Both the position numbers and the translations under genes were made by a program. Under the pieces are notes generated by a model. That model was given only the letters and a program-made list of their open reading frames with translations. It made no database searches and was not told the DNA's origin. Positions 52,530 through 63,953 of a stretch of 64,000 nucleotides of DNA are shown here, piece by piece; positions within the stretch are counted from its first letter, which is position 1; each line of letters begins with the position of its first letter. The stretch comes from Andreesenia angusta (GTDB taxonomy: Bacteria > Bacillota > Clostridia > Tissierellales > Gottschalkiaceae), in contig NZ_MKIE01000002.1 in assembly GCF_001855385.1 (NCBI RefSeq), positions 1 through 64,000 on the forward strand, read 5' to 3'.

Positions 52530-54236
52530 TTAGCGTGAGCCGCCACCTCCGCCACCGAAGGAGCCGCCACCTCCGCCAAGGCTTGTAGAACCACCGCCAC
52601 CACTTGAGGCGCTTAGTCCGCTTTCGTAGCCTCTGTTGAAGCTGGTTGCAAAGTGGTGCATCACATAGACATCTGTGTAAGTCAGATGGTTTTCCACCGC
52701 AAACTGAGGGTAGAGCTTTTCAAGCTGTTTTGAAACTTCCTCGGCTATGCCGTAGAGGCTTGCCCATATGAGCATATTCTCCCAAAGAGATACTTCGCTT
52801 ACCTGTCGCTCTGATAGAAGAGAGAAATCTCTCAAGTAGTTTTCATACTGAACTATTTTGTCCATGAGCTCGTCTCCGACAGGAGTTGCACTTGAAAAGG
52901 TCTTGGAGAAGACTTTAAGCACCTTCACAGTCTTCTGCTCAAGATAGCCTTTCTCCAGCAGCAGATACTCCGAGTCTGTGTACAGCTCCGACTTCAGAGA
53001 GGATATCTGAGAGTAGTTTTTCTTGGCCCACTTTGTGAACTCTTTTTCCTCTAGCTTGTTGTCGTCTCCAGCAGCAGACTGCATCATGTTCCAAAGCCTG
53101 CTCTCTATATCATAGGCTTCCATCTGGAAGGCATTTAACTGTATAACAGAGGCGTCTTTTTTGAATATAAGTCCCTTCTCTTCAGTTACATGGCTTATCT
53201 TTCCTTCGCGCAGCCATTTCAGCATATATGCTCCGAAGTAGTCTTCTATCTGACCGTTTCCAAGCTGGTTTAGCAAGAAAGCCACATCCGAGATAGGCCC
53301 TTCCTGGTATGGGACATCCCTGTAGTACTTGTCTTTGTTCATGTTCTTTCGCTGCCTACCTCCGATAAGAGGGTTTGCGTTATTTACAGCTCTGCTTCTA
53401 AGCGCAAATCCTACGGCTATGAATATAGCGATTAAAGCCGGAATGATTCCAGCTAAGAAAGCTATGACTTTGTCTAAAGTGCTGCCGTCGCCTTCCTCAT
53501 CGTTGTAGGAGCTGCCCTCTTTGGCAAGCGACTCCTGCTCTGCGAGCGTCTTGTCGAGGCTTAGAGTGGGCTGAAACGGAGAGTCTAGAAACTGCATAAG
53601 TATTGTGACGTAGTTGCTATCTGAAAGCGGAGCGTTTGACTTACCTACAAGCTTTCCGCTTTCTAGGAAGACTTCTCCTTCAAATCCGAATCCCCATATC
53701 CTTGTGTCGTCTAGAGTGAACTCCTTAGGGCCGCCTATAGTTATAGTCATATTCTCCGGATTTATATTTCCGTCTCCATCAAACAGCTTCCAGTTCATGC
53801 CCTGGCCGTCTTCAAGCTGTCTGACCATGCCGCTTATGGTGTAGGTTACGGTGTACTCGTGGTAGCCGTATTCGCCGATTCCCCAGCAGAGCTCGTATCC
53901 GGACGATGTCTCGACTATTCCATATTTGCCAGCTTTTTCCTCACGGCTAGCCTCTATGTTCCAGTTGGGCTCGTAGGCGAGCGGAGTTCCAAAGTCGCTT
54001 ACGCTGAAGTTGGAGATTTCAGAACCTCCCAAGTTGTCCATCACAATGTATATCTCGGTGTCTTCAGTCATATTCATCTTTCTGAACTCTGTGACTACAC
54101 CGGACCCGTCAGGCTGAAGCTCGACTTTAAAGTCAAGCGACTCCATGGAGTTTGCCAGTGAGTCCGACTGGATTCCAAGCCCGAAAAACATGGCGATCAG
54201 AAATGCTGCTAGGTACTTTATACTCTTCTTAAGCAT
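52530..54236 (-). CDS. DUF2207 domain membrane protein
   Basis: 568 residues. Signal peptide (about 1-28), an extracytoplasmic DUF2207 domain (about 30-230: VELQPDGSGVVTEF), a membrane helix near 262-285 (FLAGIIPALIAIFIAV), a cytoplasmic helical domain, and a terminal Gly/Ser-rich tail (SSGGGGSTSLGGGGGSFGGGGG type). The tail is characteristic of the YciQ/DUF2207 family. It follows lemA by 5 nt on the minus strand, the classic pairing. Function is unknown; envelope stress and membrane remodelling have been suggested for such pairs. Confidence 0.9.
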   Translation of the reverse strand: MLKKSIKYLAAFLIAMFFGLGIQSDSLANSMESLDFKVELQPDGSGVVTEFRKMNMTEDTEIYIVMDNLGGSEISNFSVSDFGTPLAYEPNWNIEASREEKAGKYGIVETSSGYELCWGIGEYGYHEYTVTYTISGMVRQLEDGQGMNWKLFDGDGNINPENMTITIGGPKEFTLDDTRIWGFGFEGEVFLESGKLVGKSNAPLSDSNYVTILMQFLDSPFQPTLSLDKTLAEQESLAKEGSSYNDEEGDGSTLDKVIAFLAGIIPALIAIFIAVGFALRSRAVNNANPLIGGRQRKNMNKDKYYRDVPYQEGPISDVAFLLNQLGNGQIEDYFGAYMLKWLREGKISHVTEEKGLIFKKDASVIQLNAFQMEAYDIESRLWNMMQSAAGDDNKLEEKEFTKWAKKNYSQISSLKSELYTDSEYLLLEKGYLEQKTVKVLKVFSKTFSSATPVGDELMDKIVQYENYLRDFSLLSERQVSEVSLWENMLIWASLYGIAEEVSKQLEKLYPQFAVENHLTYTDVYVMHHFATSFNRGYESGLSASSGGGGSTSLGGGGGSFGGGGGGSR

Positions 54237-54241
54237 AATTA

Positions 54242-54790
54242 TCAGCTCCAGCTAGGCATCTCAGATTTTTCCTGAGAGCTTTCAAAGTATTTTTCGACGT
54301 TAAAGTTGAACATCCCGGCTACTATATTGCTAGGCACAGACTGGATTATCCTGTTGTACTTTGTAACAGTGTCGTTGTAGATCATTCTAGACTGACGAAC
54401 TTGCTGCTCGTACTTGTCTACGTTTTTCATAGTCTCCTGGTAAAGCTGGCTAGCCTTTAGGTCAGGGTAGTTTTCAGCGACTGCGAACAGCTTGCCCATG
54501 GCTTGCCCAAAAAGGCTGTTGTCGTTCTCAACGTCCGCCACGCTTGCATCCCTTCCAAGAGAAGACCTCTTCGCTGTTATCTCCTCTAGCGTTTTCCCTT
54601 CGTACTCGGCGTACTGCTTCGTACCCTCTATCATGTTCTTCAGGGCGTCCCATCTAGACTCTATCTGGGCGGAGATCTGCCCCATGGAATTTCTGACAAA
54701 CTCCCTCGACTTTATAAGGCTGTTGTAGGTGGATATGACCCAGACTGCCACAACTGCCAGAATTACTCCTATCACTATAAGAACTATCAT
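54242..54790 (-). CDS. lemA: LemA family protein
   Basis: 182 residues from the ATG at 54790, preceded by AGGGGGAA; an upstream in-frame start at 54847 is less likely. One N-terminal membrane helix (about 2-22) is followed by a long helical bundle (NSMGQISAQIESRWDALKNMIEG ... LYQETMKNVDKYEQQVRQSRMIYND), and AGMFNFNVEKYFE near the end, all LemA hallmarks. Expected topology: short N-terminus outside, bundle at the membrane. It forms a two-gene operon with the DUF2207 gene. Confidence 0.93.
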   Translation of the reverse strand: MIVLIVIGVILAVVAVWVISTYNSLIKSREFVRNSMGQISAQIESRWDALKNMIEGTKQYAEYEGKTLEEITAKRSSLGRDASVADVENDNSLFGQAMGKLFAVAENYPDLKASQLYQETMKNVDKYEQQVRQSRMIYNDTVTKYNRIIQSVPSNIVAGMFNFNVEKYFESSQEKSEMPSWS

Positions 54791-54907
54791 TTTGAATTCC
54801 CCCTCGTGTTTGTTTTTAAAACGATTTCTCAAGTATATGATACCCAAAAGAGCTTTGTGAAAGCGAAAAGTTTTCTGTTTGGCGAGAGCAAAGCGAAAGT
54901 TATTTCA

Positions 54908-54936
54908 TTGACCAAGAGTGGATAGAGGAGTAGTAT
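54908..54936 (+). promoter_or_regulatory. guaB promoter
   Basis: TTGACC (54908-54913), 17-nt spacer, TAGTAT (54931-54936). The predicted start is about 54943. Confidence 0.65.
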
Positions 54937-54949
54937 TTAAGACAAAGAT

Positions 54950-54965
54950 ATGAAAACGTTTTCAT
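54950..54965. promoter_or_regulatory. cre-like / LacI-family operator upstream of guaB
   Basis: ATGAAAACGTTTTCAT is a perfect 16-bp palindrome with the central CG of LacI/CcpA-type operators; its inner 14 bp fit the Gram-positive cre pattern (TGWAANCGNTNWCA). It lies just downstream of the predicted start, a roadblock position. Which regulator binds is unknown. Confidence 0.7.
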
Positions 54966-54967
54966 AA

Positions 54968-56446
<1,479 letters not shown>

Positions 56447-56480
56447 AGTTCCAAAAGACATAGCGAAGCGAGGTGGACAG

Positions 56481-59400
56481 ATGGAAAGCGTGAAAAGAAT
56501 TTTCGTGGAGAAGAGAGAAAACTTCGATATAGAGGCGCAGAAGATGCTTAAGGACATAAAAGAGGAACTAGATATAAAAGGGATTAAGGGATTGAGGCTT
56601 CTCAACCGCTACGACATGGAGGGCTTGGACGAGGAACTGTTTGAGAAAGTCAGGACTCTTATACTGTCGGAGATGACTGTTGACAGAGTGTACTGTGAAG
56701 AATTCGATAAATCTGGCTCGGATATTGTATTTGCCGTAGAGTACCTTCCGGGGCAGTACGACCAAAGGGCTGACTCGGCATCGCAGTGTATACAGATACT
56801 CTCGGGAGGCGAGAGGATTAAAGTAAAGTCTGCGAAAGTAATAGCGCTTTCAGGGAAGATATCGGAAGAGGAACTCCAGGAGATAAAAGACTATATTATA
56901 AACCCTGTGGACTCCAGAGAGGCTGGGACCGAGAAGCCCCAGAGCCTTTGGGAGAGATGCGAGATACCTAAGTCGGTAGATAAAATCGAAGGGTTCTCCA
57001 AGATGGGAAGTGAAGAGCTGGACAGTCTTAGGCTGGAGATGGGGCTCTCCATGGACCTAGACGATTTAGACCACTGTGCAACCTACTTTGGCAGCGTGGA
57101 GCAGAGAGACCCTACGGTTACAGAGATAAGAGTGCTAGACACCTACTGGTCTGACCACTGCAGGCATACTACTTTCAACACCGAAATAAAAGATATTGAG
57201 ATAGCGGAAGGGCCATATAGAGAGGCCATAGAGAAAGCCTATAGCGACTACCTTGACTCTAGAAAAGCTGTCTACGGAGAAGACGAATCATCCAGGCCTA
57301 TCTGCCTTATGGACATGGCAGTGATTGCAATGAAAGAGATGAGGGCGAGCGGAGAGCTTGAGGACTTGGAAGTCTCGGACGAGATAAACGCATGCAGCAT
57401 GGAGGTGGACGCGGATTTAGACGGAAAGCTCGAGAAATGGCTAGTGATGTTCAAGAACGAGACCCACAACCACCCCACAGAGATAGAGCCTTTCGGAGGG
57501 GCAGCGACATGCCTCGGCGGAGCTATAAGAGACCTGCTTTCGGGAAGGTCGTATGTATACCAGGCTATGAGGGTGACGGGAAGCGGAGACCCTAGGACTC
57601 CTGTAAAAGACACTATTCCAGGAAAGCTTCCCCAGAGAAAGATAACTACAGAGGCGGCCCATGGCTTTAGCTCCTATGGAAACCAGATAGGACTTGCCAC
57701 AGGAAAGGTTTCGGAGGTGTACGACTCCGGATTTGTAGCCAAGAGGATGGAGATAGGAGCCGTTATAGCGGCAGCTCCAAGAGAGAATGTCCTGAGGCTA
57801 GATCCAAAAGCGGGAGACGTGGTGCTTCTAGTCGGAGGGGCGACAGGAAGAGATGGATGTGGAGGCGCGACAGGCTCGTCCAAGCAGCATACTGAGGAGT
57901 CCATTTCATCCTCCGGAGCAGAGGTTCAAAAGGGGAACGCCCCAGAGGAGAGAAAGATACAGAGGCTTTTCAGGATGCCTGAGGCGGCCAAGATGATAAA
58001 GAAGTGCAACGACTTTGGAGCCGGAGGGGTTTCTGTGGCAATAGGGGAGCTTGCACCTAGCATAGATATATATTTAAACAAGGTTCCAAAAAAGTACGAC
58101 GGACTAGACGGCACCGAGATAGCCATAAGCGAGTCGCAAGAGCGTATGGCCGTAGTTGTGGAGTCTGAAGATGTGGAAGAGTTTAGGAGGCTTGCACGTC
58201 TTGAGAATCTAGAGGCGGTGCATGTGGCGGATATAACAGACACGGGAAGGCTCAGGATGGACTGGAACGGAGAGTGGATACTCGACATAGAGAGGGGTTT
58301 TCTAGACAGCAACGGAGCTAAAAAGGAGTCAAGAGCGAGAATAGAGTCGCCAGAAGAAAGTGGGTACTTTAAGCTGAATATGGACAGCACCAAGAGTTTA
58401 AAAGAACTTTGGCTTGAAAATTTAAGTGATCTAAACGTGGCCGACCAAAAGGGTCTTACGGAGATGTTCGACAGCAGCGTTGGAGCTTCGAGCGTGCTGA
58501 TGCCGTACGGCGGTCTCTACGAGGACACTCCCACGGAGGGGATGGCGGCAAAGCTTCCCGTACTATACGGGGACACCAGCACGGCGACAATTATGGCCCA
58601 CGGATACAATCCGAATATAGGGAGGTGGAGCCCTTTCCATGGAGGACTGTACTCAGTGCTGGAGTCGTTGGCCAAAATTGTCTCTATGGGCGGAAGCCAC
58701 AAGAAGGCCAGGCTGACGCTTCAGGAGTACTTTGAGAAGCTAGGTGACGACCCTGAAAGATGGGGCAAGCCAGTGGCAAGCCTTCTGGGAGCGCTTCAGG
58801 CGCAGAAGATGCTGAGAATTCCTGCGATAGGCGGAAAAGACAGCATGTCGGGGACATTCGAGAATTTGAGCGTTCCTCCTACTCTTGTGTCTTTTGCGGT
58901 GGCAGTCGCAGATGTGAAAGATATAATCTCGCCAGAGCTCAAGCGAATAGACAGCAAGCTGGTGTTTCTGAAAGTGGATGTAGACGGAAGTCACATTCCG
59001 GACTTAAGTTCGGTAGACAGGACATACACTAAAGTGACAGAGCTAATAAGAGGCGGAAAGATAATCTCGGCCCATACAGTTGGGCACGGAGGAATAGCTG
59101 CCGCAGTCTCCAAGATGGCCTTTGGAAACAGAGTGGGAGTCAGAATAGAGGATGAAAACAGTGTTGAAGAGCTTTTCTATCCGTACTACGGAGGGATAGT
59201 GGCAGAGGTCGCAAGAGACTTTGACATAGATAGCGAGCTTCAAGGCTTGAATTTCAAAAAGATAGGAGATACATGTGGTGAGAGGGAGATATCCTTTAAG
59301 GGAGAGAGCATTTCACTCTCTGAAGCACTGGAGTCTTGGAGAGAGCCACTAAAGCAGGTTTTCCCCTACGAAAGCGGTGAAAGAGAGAAGGCCACGGAGG

Positions 59401-60245
59401 TCTGCTACGACAGAGGACCTTCCAGATTCTCCGCCACCATAAAGACTGCAAAGCCCAAAGTGCTGGTGCCATGCTTTCCGGGTACAAACTCGGAATACGA
59501 CACCGCCAGGGCCTTTATGGAAGCGGGTGGAGATGCGGAGATATTCGTATTCAGGAACCTAAGCCCAAGAGACATAGAACAGTCTGTAGAGCAGTTGGCC
59601 AAGAAGATAAGCGAGTCCCAGATAATTGCAATCCCTGGGGGATTTAGCGCAGGGGACGAGCCGGACGGCTCCGGGAAGTTTATAGCCACTGTCTTCAGAA
59701 ACGAAATTATAGCGGAGAGCGTCATGGAGCTTTTAAACCGCAGGGACGGGCTTATGCTGGGAATCTGCAATGGGTTCCAGGCGCTTGTGAAGCTTGGGCT
59801 TTTGCCTTACGGCGAGATAAGAGAGCTGGAGCAGAACAGCCCTACGCTTACCTTTAACGGGATAGGAAAGCATGTGGCCAAGATGGCCAGGACAAAAGTC
59901 GTCTCTAATCTGTCGACTTGGATGGCGCTAGAGGAAGTCGGAAGGGCCCATAGCATAGCCATATCGCATGGCGAAGGCAGGTTTGTGGCCGACGGCGACG
60001 TGCTTGAAACTCTGGTGTCAAACGGGCAGATAGCCACCCAGTATGTAGACGAAGAGGGGAATGTATGTAGCGGGAATTGCAACCCGAACGGCTCTAAGAT
60101 GGCTATAGAGGGAATCACAAGCCCAGACGGAAGGGTGTTTGGAAAGATGGGGCATAGCGAAAGGTACAGCAGGAATGCTTTCAAGAATATAATCGGCAAC
60201 AAGGAGCAGAGGATATTTGAAGCTGGAATAAAATACTTTAAATAG
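56481..60245 (+). CDS. purL: Phosphoribosylformylglycinamidine synthase PurL (single-chain, PurL-PurQ type)
   Basis: 1254 residues, the long clostridial FGAM synthase with its amidotransferase fused. The central ATP-grasp-like PurM-type parts show SDHCRHTTFNTEI near residue 228, FKNETHNHPTEIEPFGGA near residue 324 and GCGGATGSSKQHT near residue 460. The C-terminal glutaminase has the nucleophile in GICNGFQAL near residue 1097 and the His/Glu in SHGEGRF near residue 1168. It converts FGAR to FGAM. No separate purS or purQ is needed or seen. Confidence 0.96.
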   Translation: MESVKRIFVEKRENFDIEAQKMLKDIKEELDIKGIKGLRLLNRYDMEGLDEELFEKVRTLILSEMTVDRVYCEEFDKSGSDIVFAVEYLPGQYDQRADSASQCIQILSGGERIKVKSAKVIALSGKISEEELQEIKDYIINPVDSREAGTEKPQSLWERCEIPKSVDKIEGFSKMGSEELDSLRLEMGLSMDLDDLDHCATYFGSVEQRDPTVTEIRVLDTYWSDHCRHTTFNTEIKDIEIAEGPYREAIEKAYSDYLDSRKAVYGEDESSRPICLMDMAVIAMKEMRASGELEDLEVSDEINACSMEVDADLDGKLEKWLVMFKNETHNHPTEIEPFGGAATCLGGAIRDLLSGRSYVYQAMRVTGSGDPRTPVKDTIPGKLPQRKITTEAAHGFSSYGNQIGLATGKVSEVYDSGFVAKRMEIGAVIAAAPRENVLRLDPKAGDVVLLVGGATGRDGCGGATGSSKQHTEESISSSGAEVQKGNAPEERKIQRLFRMPEAAKMIKKCNDFGAGGVSVAIGELAPSIDIYLNKVPKKYDGLDGTEIAISESQERMAVVVESEDVEEFRRLARLENLEAVHVADITDTGRLRMDWNGEWILDIERGFLDSNGAKKESRARIESPEESGYFKLNMDSTKSLKELWLENLSDLNVADQKGLTEMFDSSVGASSVLMPYGGLYEDTPTEGMAAKLPVLYGDTSTATIMAHGYNPNIGRWSPFHGGLYSVLESLAKIVSMGGSHKKARLTLQEYFEKLGDDPERWGKPVASLLGALQAQKMLRIPAIGGKDSMSGTFENLSVPPTLVSFAVAVADVKDIISPELKRIDSKLVFLKVDVDGSHIPDLSSVDRTYTKVTELIRGGKIISAHTVGHGGIAAAVSKMAFGNRVGVRIEDENSVEELFYPYYGGIVAEVARDFDIDSELQGLNFKKIGDTCGEREISFKGESISLSEALESWREPLKQVFPYESGEREKATEVCYDRGPSRFSATIKTAKPKVLVPCFPGTNSEYDTARAFMEAGGDAEIFVFRNLSPRDIEQSVEQLAKKISESQIIAIPGGFSAGDEPDGSGKFIATVFRNEIIAESVMELLNRRDGLMLGICNGFQALVKLGLLPYGEIRELEQNSPTLTFNGIGKHVAKMARTKVVSNLSTWMALEEVGRAHSIAISHGEGRFVADGDVLETLVSNGQIATQYVDEEGNVCSGNCNPNGSKMAIEGITSPDGRVFGKMGHSERYSRNAFKNIIGNKEQRIFEAGIKYFK

Positions 60246-60256
60246 GCGGTGTAAAT

Positions 60257-60745
60257 ATGAAGATAGCTATTGTAATGGGAAGCGACTCGGATTTCGGGAT
60301 AGTTAAAAAAGGGAGCGAGATACTCAAGCGTTTCGGGGTGGATGTGCATTTAAGGGTAATTTCGGCACATAGAACTCCTCACAAGGCGATTGAGTTTGCA
60401 GAGAATGCAGAAAAAGAGGGCTACGAGATAATAATAGGGGCTGCTGGAAAGGCTGCGCATCTTCCAGGTGTGCTGGCGGGGGTGACGTTGCTGCCTGTGA
60501 TAGGGCTTCCTATAAAGTCTTCCACCATGGACGGGCTGGATTCGCTTCTGTCCATAGTGCAGATGCCAAAGGGAGTGCCTGTCGCCACTGTTGCAATAGA
60601 CGGCGCTGAAAATGCGGCGCTGCTTGCAGTGGAGATGCTCTCGATAAAGTACTGTGAATTGAGAGCCAAGCTAAAGGAGTACAGGGCCGAGATGGCGTTA
60701 GAGGTGGAGAAGAAGGACAAGGCTATTCAAGATATAAATAGATAA
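60257..60745 (+). CDS. purE: N5-carboxyaminoimidazole ribonucleotide mutase PurE
   Basis: 162 residues. [13 protein letters not shown] near residue 7, SAHRTPHKA near residue 35 and the [13 protein letters not shown] motif near residue 61. The AGKAAHLPG form rather than AGGAAHLPG is the known type II-like variant; which substrate (N5-CAIR or AIR plus CO2) is used cannot be decided here, and no purK is seen in the window. It lies 11 nt after purL. Confidence 0.94.
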   Translation: MKIAIVMGSDSDFGIVKKGSEILKRFGVDVHLRVISAHRTPHKAIEFAENAEKEGYEIIIGAAGKAAHLPGVLAGVTLLPVIGLPIKSSTMDGLDSLLSIVQMPKGVPVATVAIDGAENAALLAVEMLSIKYCELRAKLKEYRAEMALEVEKKDKAIQDINR

Positions 60746-60758
60746 TGGGGGGATTAAA

Positions 60759-61460
60759 TTGAAAATACTAGAAATGCTCTACGAGGGAAAGGCTAAGAAA
60801 GTTTACAAGACAGAGGATCCTAAGAAATATCTGGTGGAGTACAAAGACGACGCCACAGCTTTTAACGGGGCGAAGAAGGGGACCATCTCGCAGAAGGGGA
60901 TTATAAACAACAAGATGTCCTCTCTGCTCTTTAAGATGCTGGAGGAAAAAGGCATAAAGAACCACTTTGAAGGGCTTGTAAGCGACAGGGAGATGCTTGT
61001 AAAGGCCGTGGAGATACTGCCTATAGAGGTGATAATGAGAAACGTGGCAGCAGGCTCACTTTCCAAGAAGCTGGGAATAGAAGAGGGCACTGCTTTAAAG
61101 ACTCCTATACTGGAGTTCTGCTACAAAGACGATTCCCTTGGGGACCCTATGATAAACGACTACCATATAGCGGCTATGGAGCTTGCAAGCGAAGAGCAAC
61201 TTGAAACTATAAAGGGATATGCATTTAAGATAAACGAAATGCTCCAAGAGTTTTTTAAGGAAAAAGGAATAAAACTTATAGACTTCAAGCTGGAGTTCGG
61301 GCTATACGAAGGGGAAGTTATACTTGCAGACGAGATATCACCTGATACATGCAGGCTTTGGGACATGAGCACAGGCGAGAAGCTGGACAAGGACAGGTTC
61401 AGAAACGACCTTGGAGGAATAGAGGAGTCTTACAACGAAGTTCTAAAGAGAATACAGTGA
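60759..61460 (+). CDS. purC: SAICAR synthetase PurC
   Basis: 233 residues. [15 protein letters not shown] at residue 6, the conserved [10 protein letters not shown]-type segment near residue 92, and [12 protein letters not shown] near residue 190. It condenses CAIR with aspartate. The TTG at 60759 is chosen because GGGGGG sits 7 nt before it; the ATG at 60774 would be too far. It follows purE by 13 nt. Confidence 0.95.
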   Translation: MKILEMLYEGKAKKVYKTEDPKKYLVEYKDDATAFNGAKKGTISQKGIINNKMSSLLFKMLEEKGIKNHFEGLVSDREMLVKAVEILPIEVIMRNVAAGSLSKKLGIEEGTALKTPILEFCYKDDSLGDPMINDYHIAAMELASEEQLETIKGYAFKINEMLQEFFKEKGIKLIDFKLEFGLYEGEVILADEISPDTCRLWDMSTGEKLDKDRFRNDLGGIEESYNEVLKRIQ

Positions 61461-61474
61461 TCGGAGGGATGGCG

Positions 61475-62893
61475 ATGCATCGAAATTCGGATTGGGACAA
61501 GCTAAGCGAAGAGTGCGGAATCTTTGGCATCTACGGTGCAGGATACGAGAACATATCAAGCTCCATATACTACGGCCTTACAGCATTGCAGCACAGAGGG
61601 CAGGAGAGCGCGGGAATAGCGGCCGAGAGAGACGGCAAGATGAGGTTTCACAAGAAGATGGGGCTTGTGAGAGAGGTCTTCGACGAAAGCATACTGGATA
61701 AGATGGAAGGCGATGTGGCCATAGGACATGTGAGATACTCCACAAGCGGCGAAAGCTACGAGATAAACGCCCAGCCGCTTGTAGTGAACTACAGGAAGCA
61801 GTCGATTGCGCTGGCGCATAACGGCAATCTGATAAACGCCAAGTCACTGAGAGAGGAGCTTGAGGAGAAGGGCTCGATATTTCAGACTTCCACAGACAGC
61901 GAGGTCATAGCCTACCTTATGGCCAGAAACTACAGGATGGGCTTGAAGGAGGCGGTCAAAGCGACAGCTGGACAGATAGAGGGCGCTTTCGCTCTTCTGA
62001 TAATCTGCGAAGGGAAGCTTATAGGTGTGAGGGACCCGAACGGGCTAAGACCGCTCTCTGTAGGAGTTATGGAAGGCGGGGAGTATGTGCTGTCATCGGA
62101 GAGCTGCGCATTCGACCTTGTAGGGGCGAGATTCCTGAGGGATGTGTTACCAGGCGAGATGGTCATAATAGATGAAAACGGACTGGAGTCAGTCGTATAC
62201 GACAAGAGAGATACAAAGTCCCTCTGCTCTTTTGAATTTGTCTACTTTGCAAGGCCTGACAGCGTCATAGACGGAAAGAGCGTCTATATGAGCAGGATAG
62301 AAGCAGGGAGAATACTTGCAAAAGAGCATCCGGCAGTGGCGGACATAGTAATGGCTGTTCCAGACTCGGGCTCGGTCGCGGCGCTAGGGTACTCCCAGGA
62401 GTCAGGCATACCCTATGCCCAGGGGCTTATAAAGAACAAATACCTTGGAAGGACCTTTATACAGCCGAATCAAAAGCTGAGAGAGCAAGCTGTAAAGCTC
62501 AAGCTGAGCGTAGTGAAAGAAGTGGTGAAGGGCAGGAGCGTGGTGCTTGTAGACGACTCGATAGTGAGGGGGACTACGAGCGCCAGGATAGTGGCGATGC
62601 TGAAAGACGCCGGAGCCAGAGAGATTCACTTCAGGGTGAGTTCTCCGCCGGTGACCCACTCTTGCTACTTCGGCATAGACACTCCAGACGAGAGACAGCT
62701 AGTGGGAGCCGTACACAGCTTGGAGAGCGTGAAAGAGATTATAGGGGTAGATAGCCTTGGATATATAAGTCCAGGTGGGCTTATGGAGTCCATAGGTATG
62801 GACAGAAGCGGCCTCTGCGGGGCATGCTTCTCTGGAAACTACCCTATGGAGGTTCCGAGCTCAGGGGGGGAATTCCTGTTTGAAAAAAACTAG
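61475..62893 (+). CDS. purF: Amidophosphoribosyltransferase PurF
   Basis: 472 residues from the ATG at 61475 (GGAGGG at 61463-61468 is 6 nt upstream; the frame opens at 61349 inside purC, and 61469 abuts the site). A 13-residue propeptide precedes the catalytic cysteine of CGIFGIYGA; then LQHRGQESAGI near residue 44, and the PRPP loop VLVDDSIVRGTTS near residue 355. Cysteines in the C-terminal part (HSCYFG and GLCGACFSG) fit the 4Fe-4S cluster of the B. subtilis-type enzyme. It makes phosphoribosylamine, the first step of the pathway. Confidence 0.96.
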   Translation: MHRNSDWDKLSEECGIFGIYGAGYENISSSIYYGLTALQHRGQESAGIAAERDGKMRFHKKMGLVREVFDESILDKMEGDVAIGHVRYSTSGESYEINAQPLVVNYRKQSIALAHNGNLINAKSLREELEEKGSIFQTSTDSEVIAYLMARNYRMGLKEAVKATAGQIEGAFALLIICEGKLIGVRDPNGLRPLSVGVMEGGEYVLSSESCAFDLVGARFLRDVLPGEMVIIDENGLESVVYDKRDTKSLCSFEFVYFARPDSVIDGKSVYMSRIEAGRILAKEHPAVADIVMAVPDSGSVAALGYSQESGIPYAQGLIKNKYLGRTFIQPNQKLREQAVKLKLSVVKEVVKGRSVVLVDDSIVRGTTSARIVAMLKDAGAREIHFRVSSPPVTHSCYFGIDTPDERQLVGAVHSLESVKEIIGVDSLGYISPGGLMESIGMDRSGLCGACFSGNYPMEVPSSGGEFLFEKN

Positions 62894-62909
62894 AGAGAGG
62901 GGTGGCTTT

Positions 62910-63953
62910 ATGGTAAAGGAAAAGCTTAGCTACAGAGATTCCGGCGTGGATATAGAAGAAGGTGCTAGAGCGGTCGAGATGATGAAATCTCATGTGAAGT
63001 CGACTTACAGCGAGGACGTGCTTTGCGACATAGGCGGGTTCGGAGGGCTTTTCAGCCTGAACCTCAAGGGGATAGAAAACCCTGTGCTTGTCTCTGGGAC
63101 AGACGGAGTCGGGACAAAGCTCAAGCTGGCCTTTATGGCGGAAAAGCACGACACGGTGGGCATAGACCTTGTGGGAATGTGTGTAAACGACATACTCTGC
63201 CAGGGCGCTAGGCCGCTTTTCTTTTTAGACTATCTGGCTACAGGCAAGCTTGAAGCTGGTAAGGTTTCGGAGATAGTTGGCGGAATAGCAGATGGATGCA
63301 ACCAGGCAGGCATGGCTCTTATAGGCGGAGAGACAGCGGAGATGCCAGGGTTCTATACTGAAGGGGAGTACGACTTGGCTGGGTTCGCCGTTGGAATAGT
63401 GGACAGAGACAAGATAGTTGACGGAAGGGATATAGTTGACGGAGACGTGCTGATAGGGCTGCCTTCAAGCGGGATACACAGCAACGGCTACTCTCTTGTG
63501 AGAGAGATATTTTTAAACAGAGGCAACTGCGACTTAAACGAATACAGTGAAAGTCTCGGCGGGACACTTGGGGAAGTGCTGCTTAGGCCTACTAGGATCT
63601 ACGTAAAACCTGTTTTAGATGTGCTGGATAAGTTTAAAGTCAAGGGGATGGTGCATGTTACAGGGGGAGGATTTTACGAAAACATCCCGAGAGTGCTGCC
63701 GGAAAACATGGGAGCAGAGATAACACTTGGAAGCTGGGATGTGCCTGAGATATTCGGTGAAGTGAAGAGAATGGGGAATATAAACGAAGACGAGATGTAC
63801 AGGACTTTCAACATGGGAATAGGCTATATACTGTTTGTGGAGCCTGGCATAAAGAAGGCCGTAATAGAAAGCCTTGAGGATATGGGGGAGTGTTCGTACG
63901 AGATAGGGAAAGTAAGAGCGGGAATAGACGGGGTGAAGTTATGTCAGGGCTAA
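62910..63953 (+). CDS. purM: Phosphoribosylformylglycinamidine cyclo-ligase PurM
   Basis: 347 residues from the ATG at 62910, with GAGAGGGGTGG upstream; a frame opens at 62880 inside purF. YRDSGVDIEEG near residue 7, SGTDGVGTKLKLAF near residue 61, GGETAEMPGFY near residue 138 and HVTGGGFYENIPR near residue 249 are the PurM hallmarks. It closes the imidazole ring to form AIR. It overlaps purN by 13 nt. Confidence 0.96.
   Translation: MVKEKLSYRDSGVDIEEGARAVEMMKSHVKSTYSEDVLCDIGGFGGLFSLNLKGIENPVLVSGTDGVGTKLKLAFMAEKHDTVGIDLVGMCVNDILCQGARPLFFLDYLATGKLEAGKVSEIVGGIADGCNQAGMALIGGETAEMPGFYTEGEYDLAGFAVGIVDRDKIVDGRDIVDGDVLIGLPSSGIHSNGYSLVREIFLNRGNCDLNEYSESLGGTLGEVLLRPTRIYVKPVLDVLDKFKVKGMVHVTGGGFYENIPRVLPENMGAEITLGSWDVPEIFGEVKRMGNINEDEMYRTFNMGIGYILFVEPGIKKAVIESLEDMGECSYEIGKVRAGIDGVKLCQG

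Noticed and set aside
61349-61474. Longer N-terminus for PurF
   Set aside because: It overlaps purC in another frame, and the catalytic cysteine is positioned correctly from the ATG at 61475.
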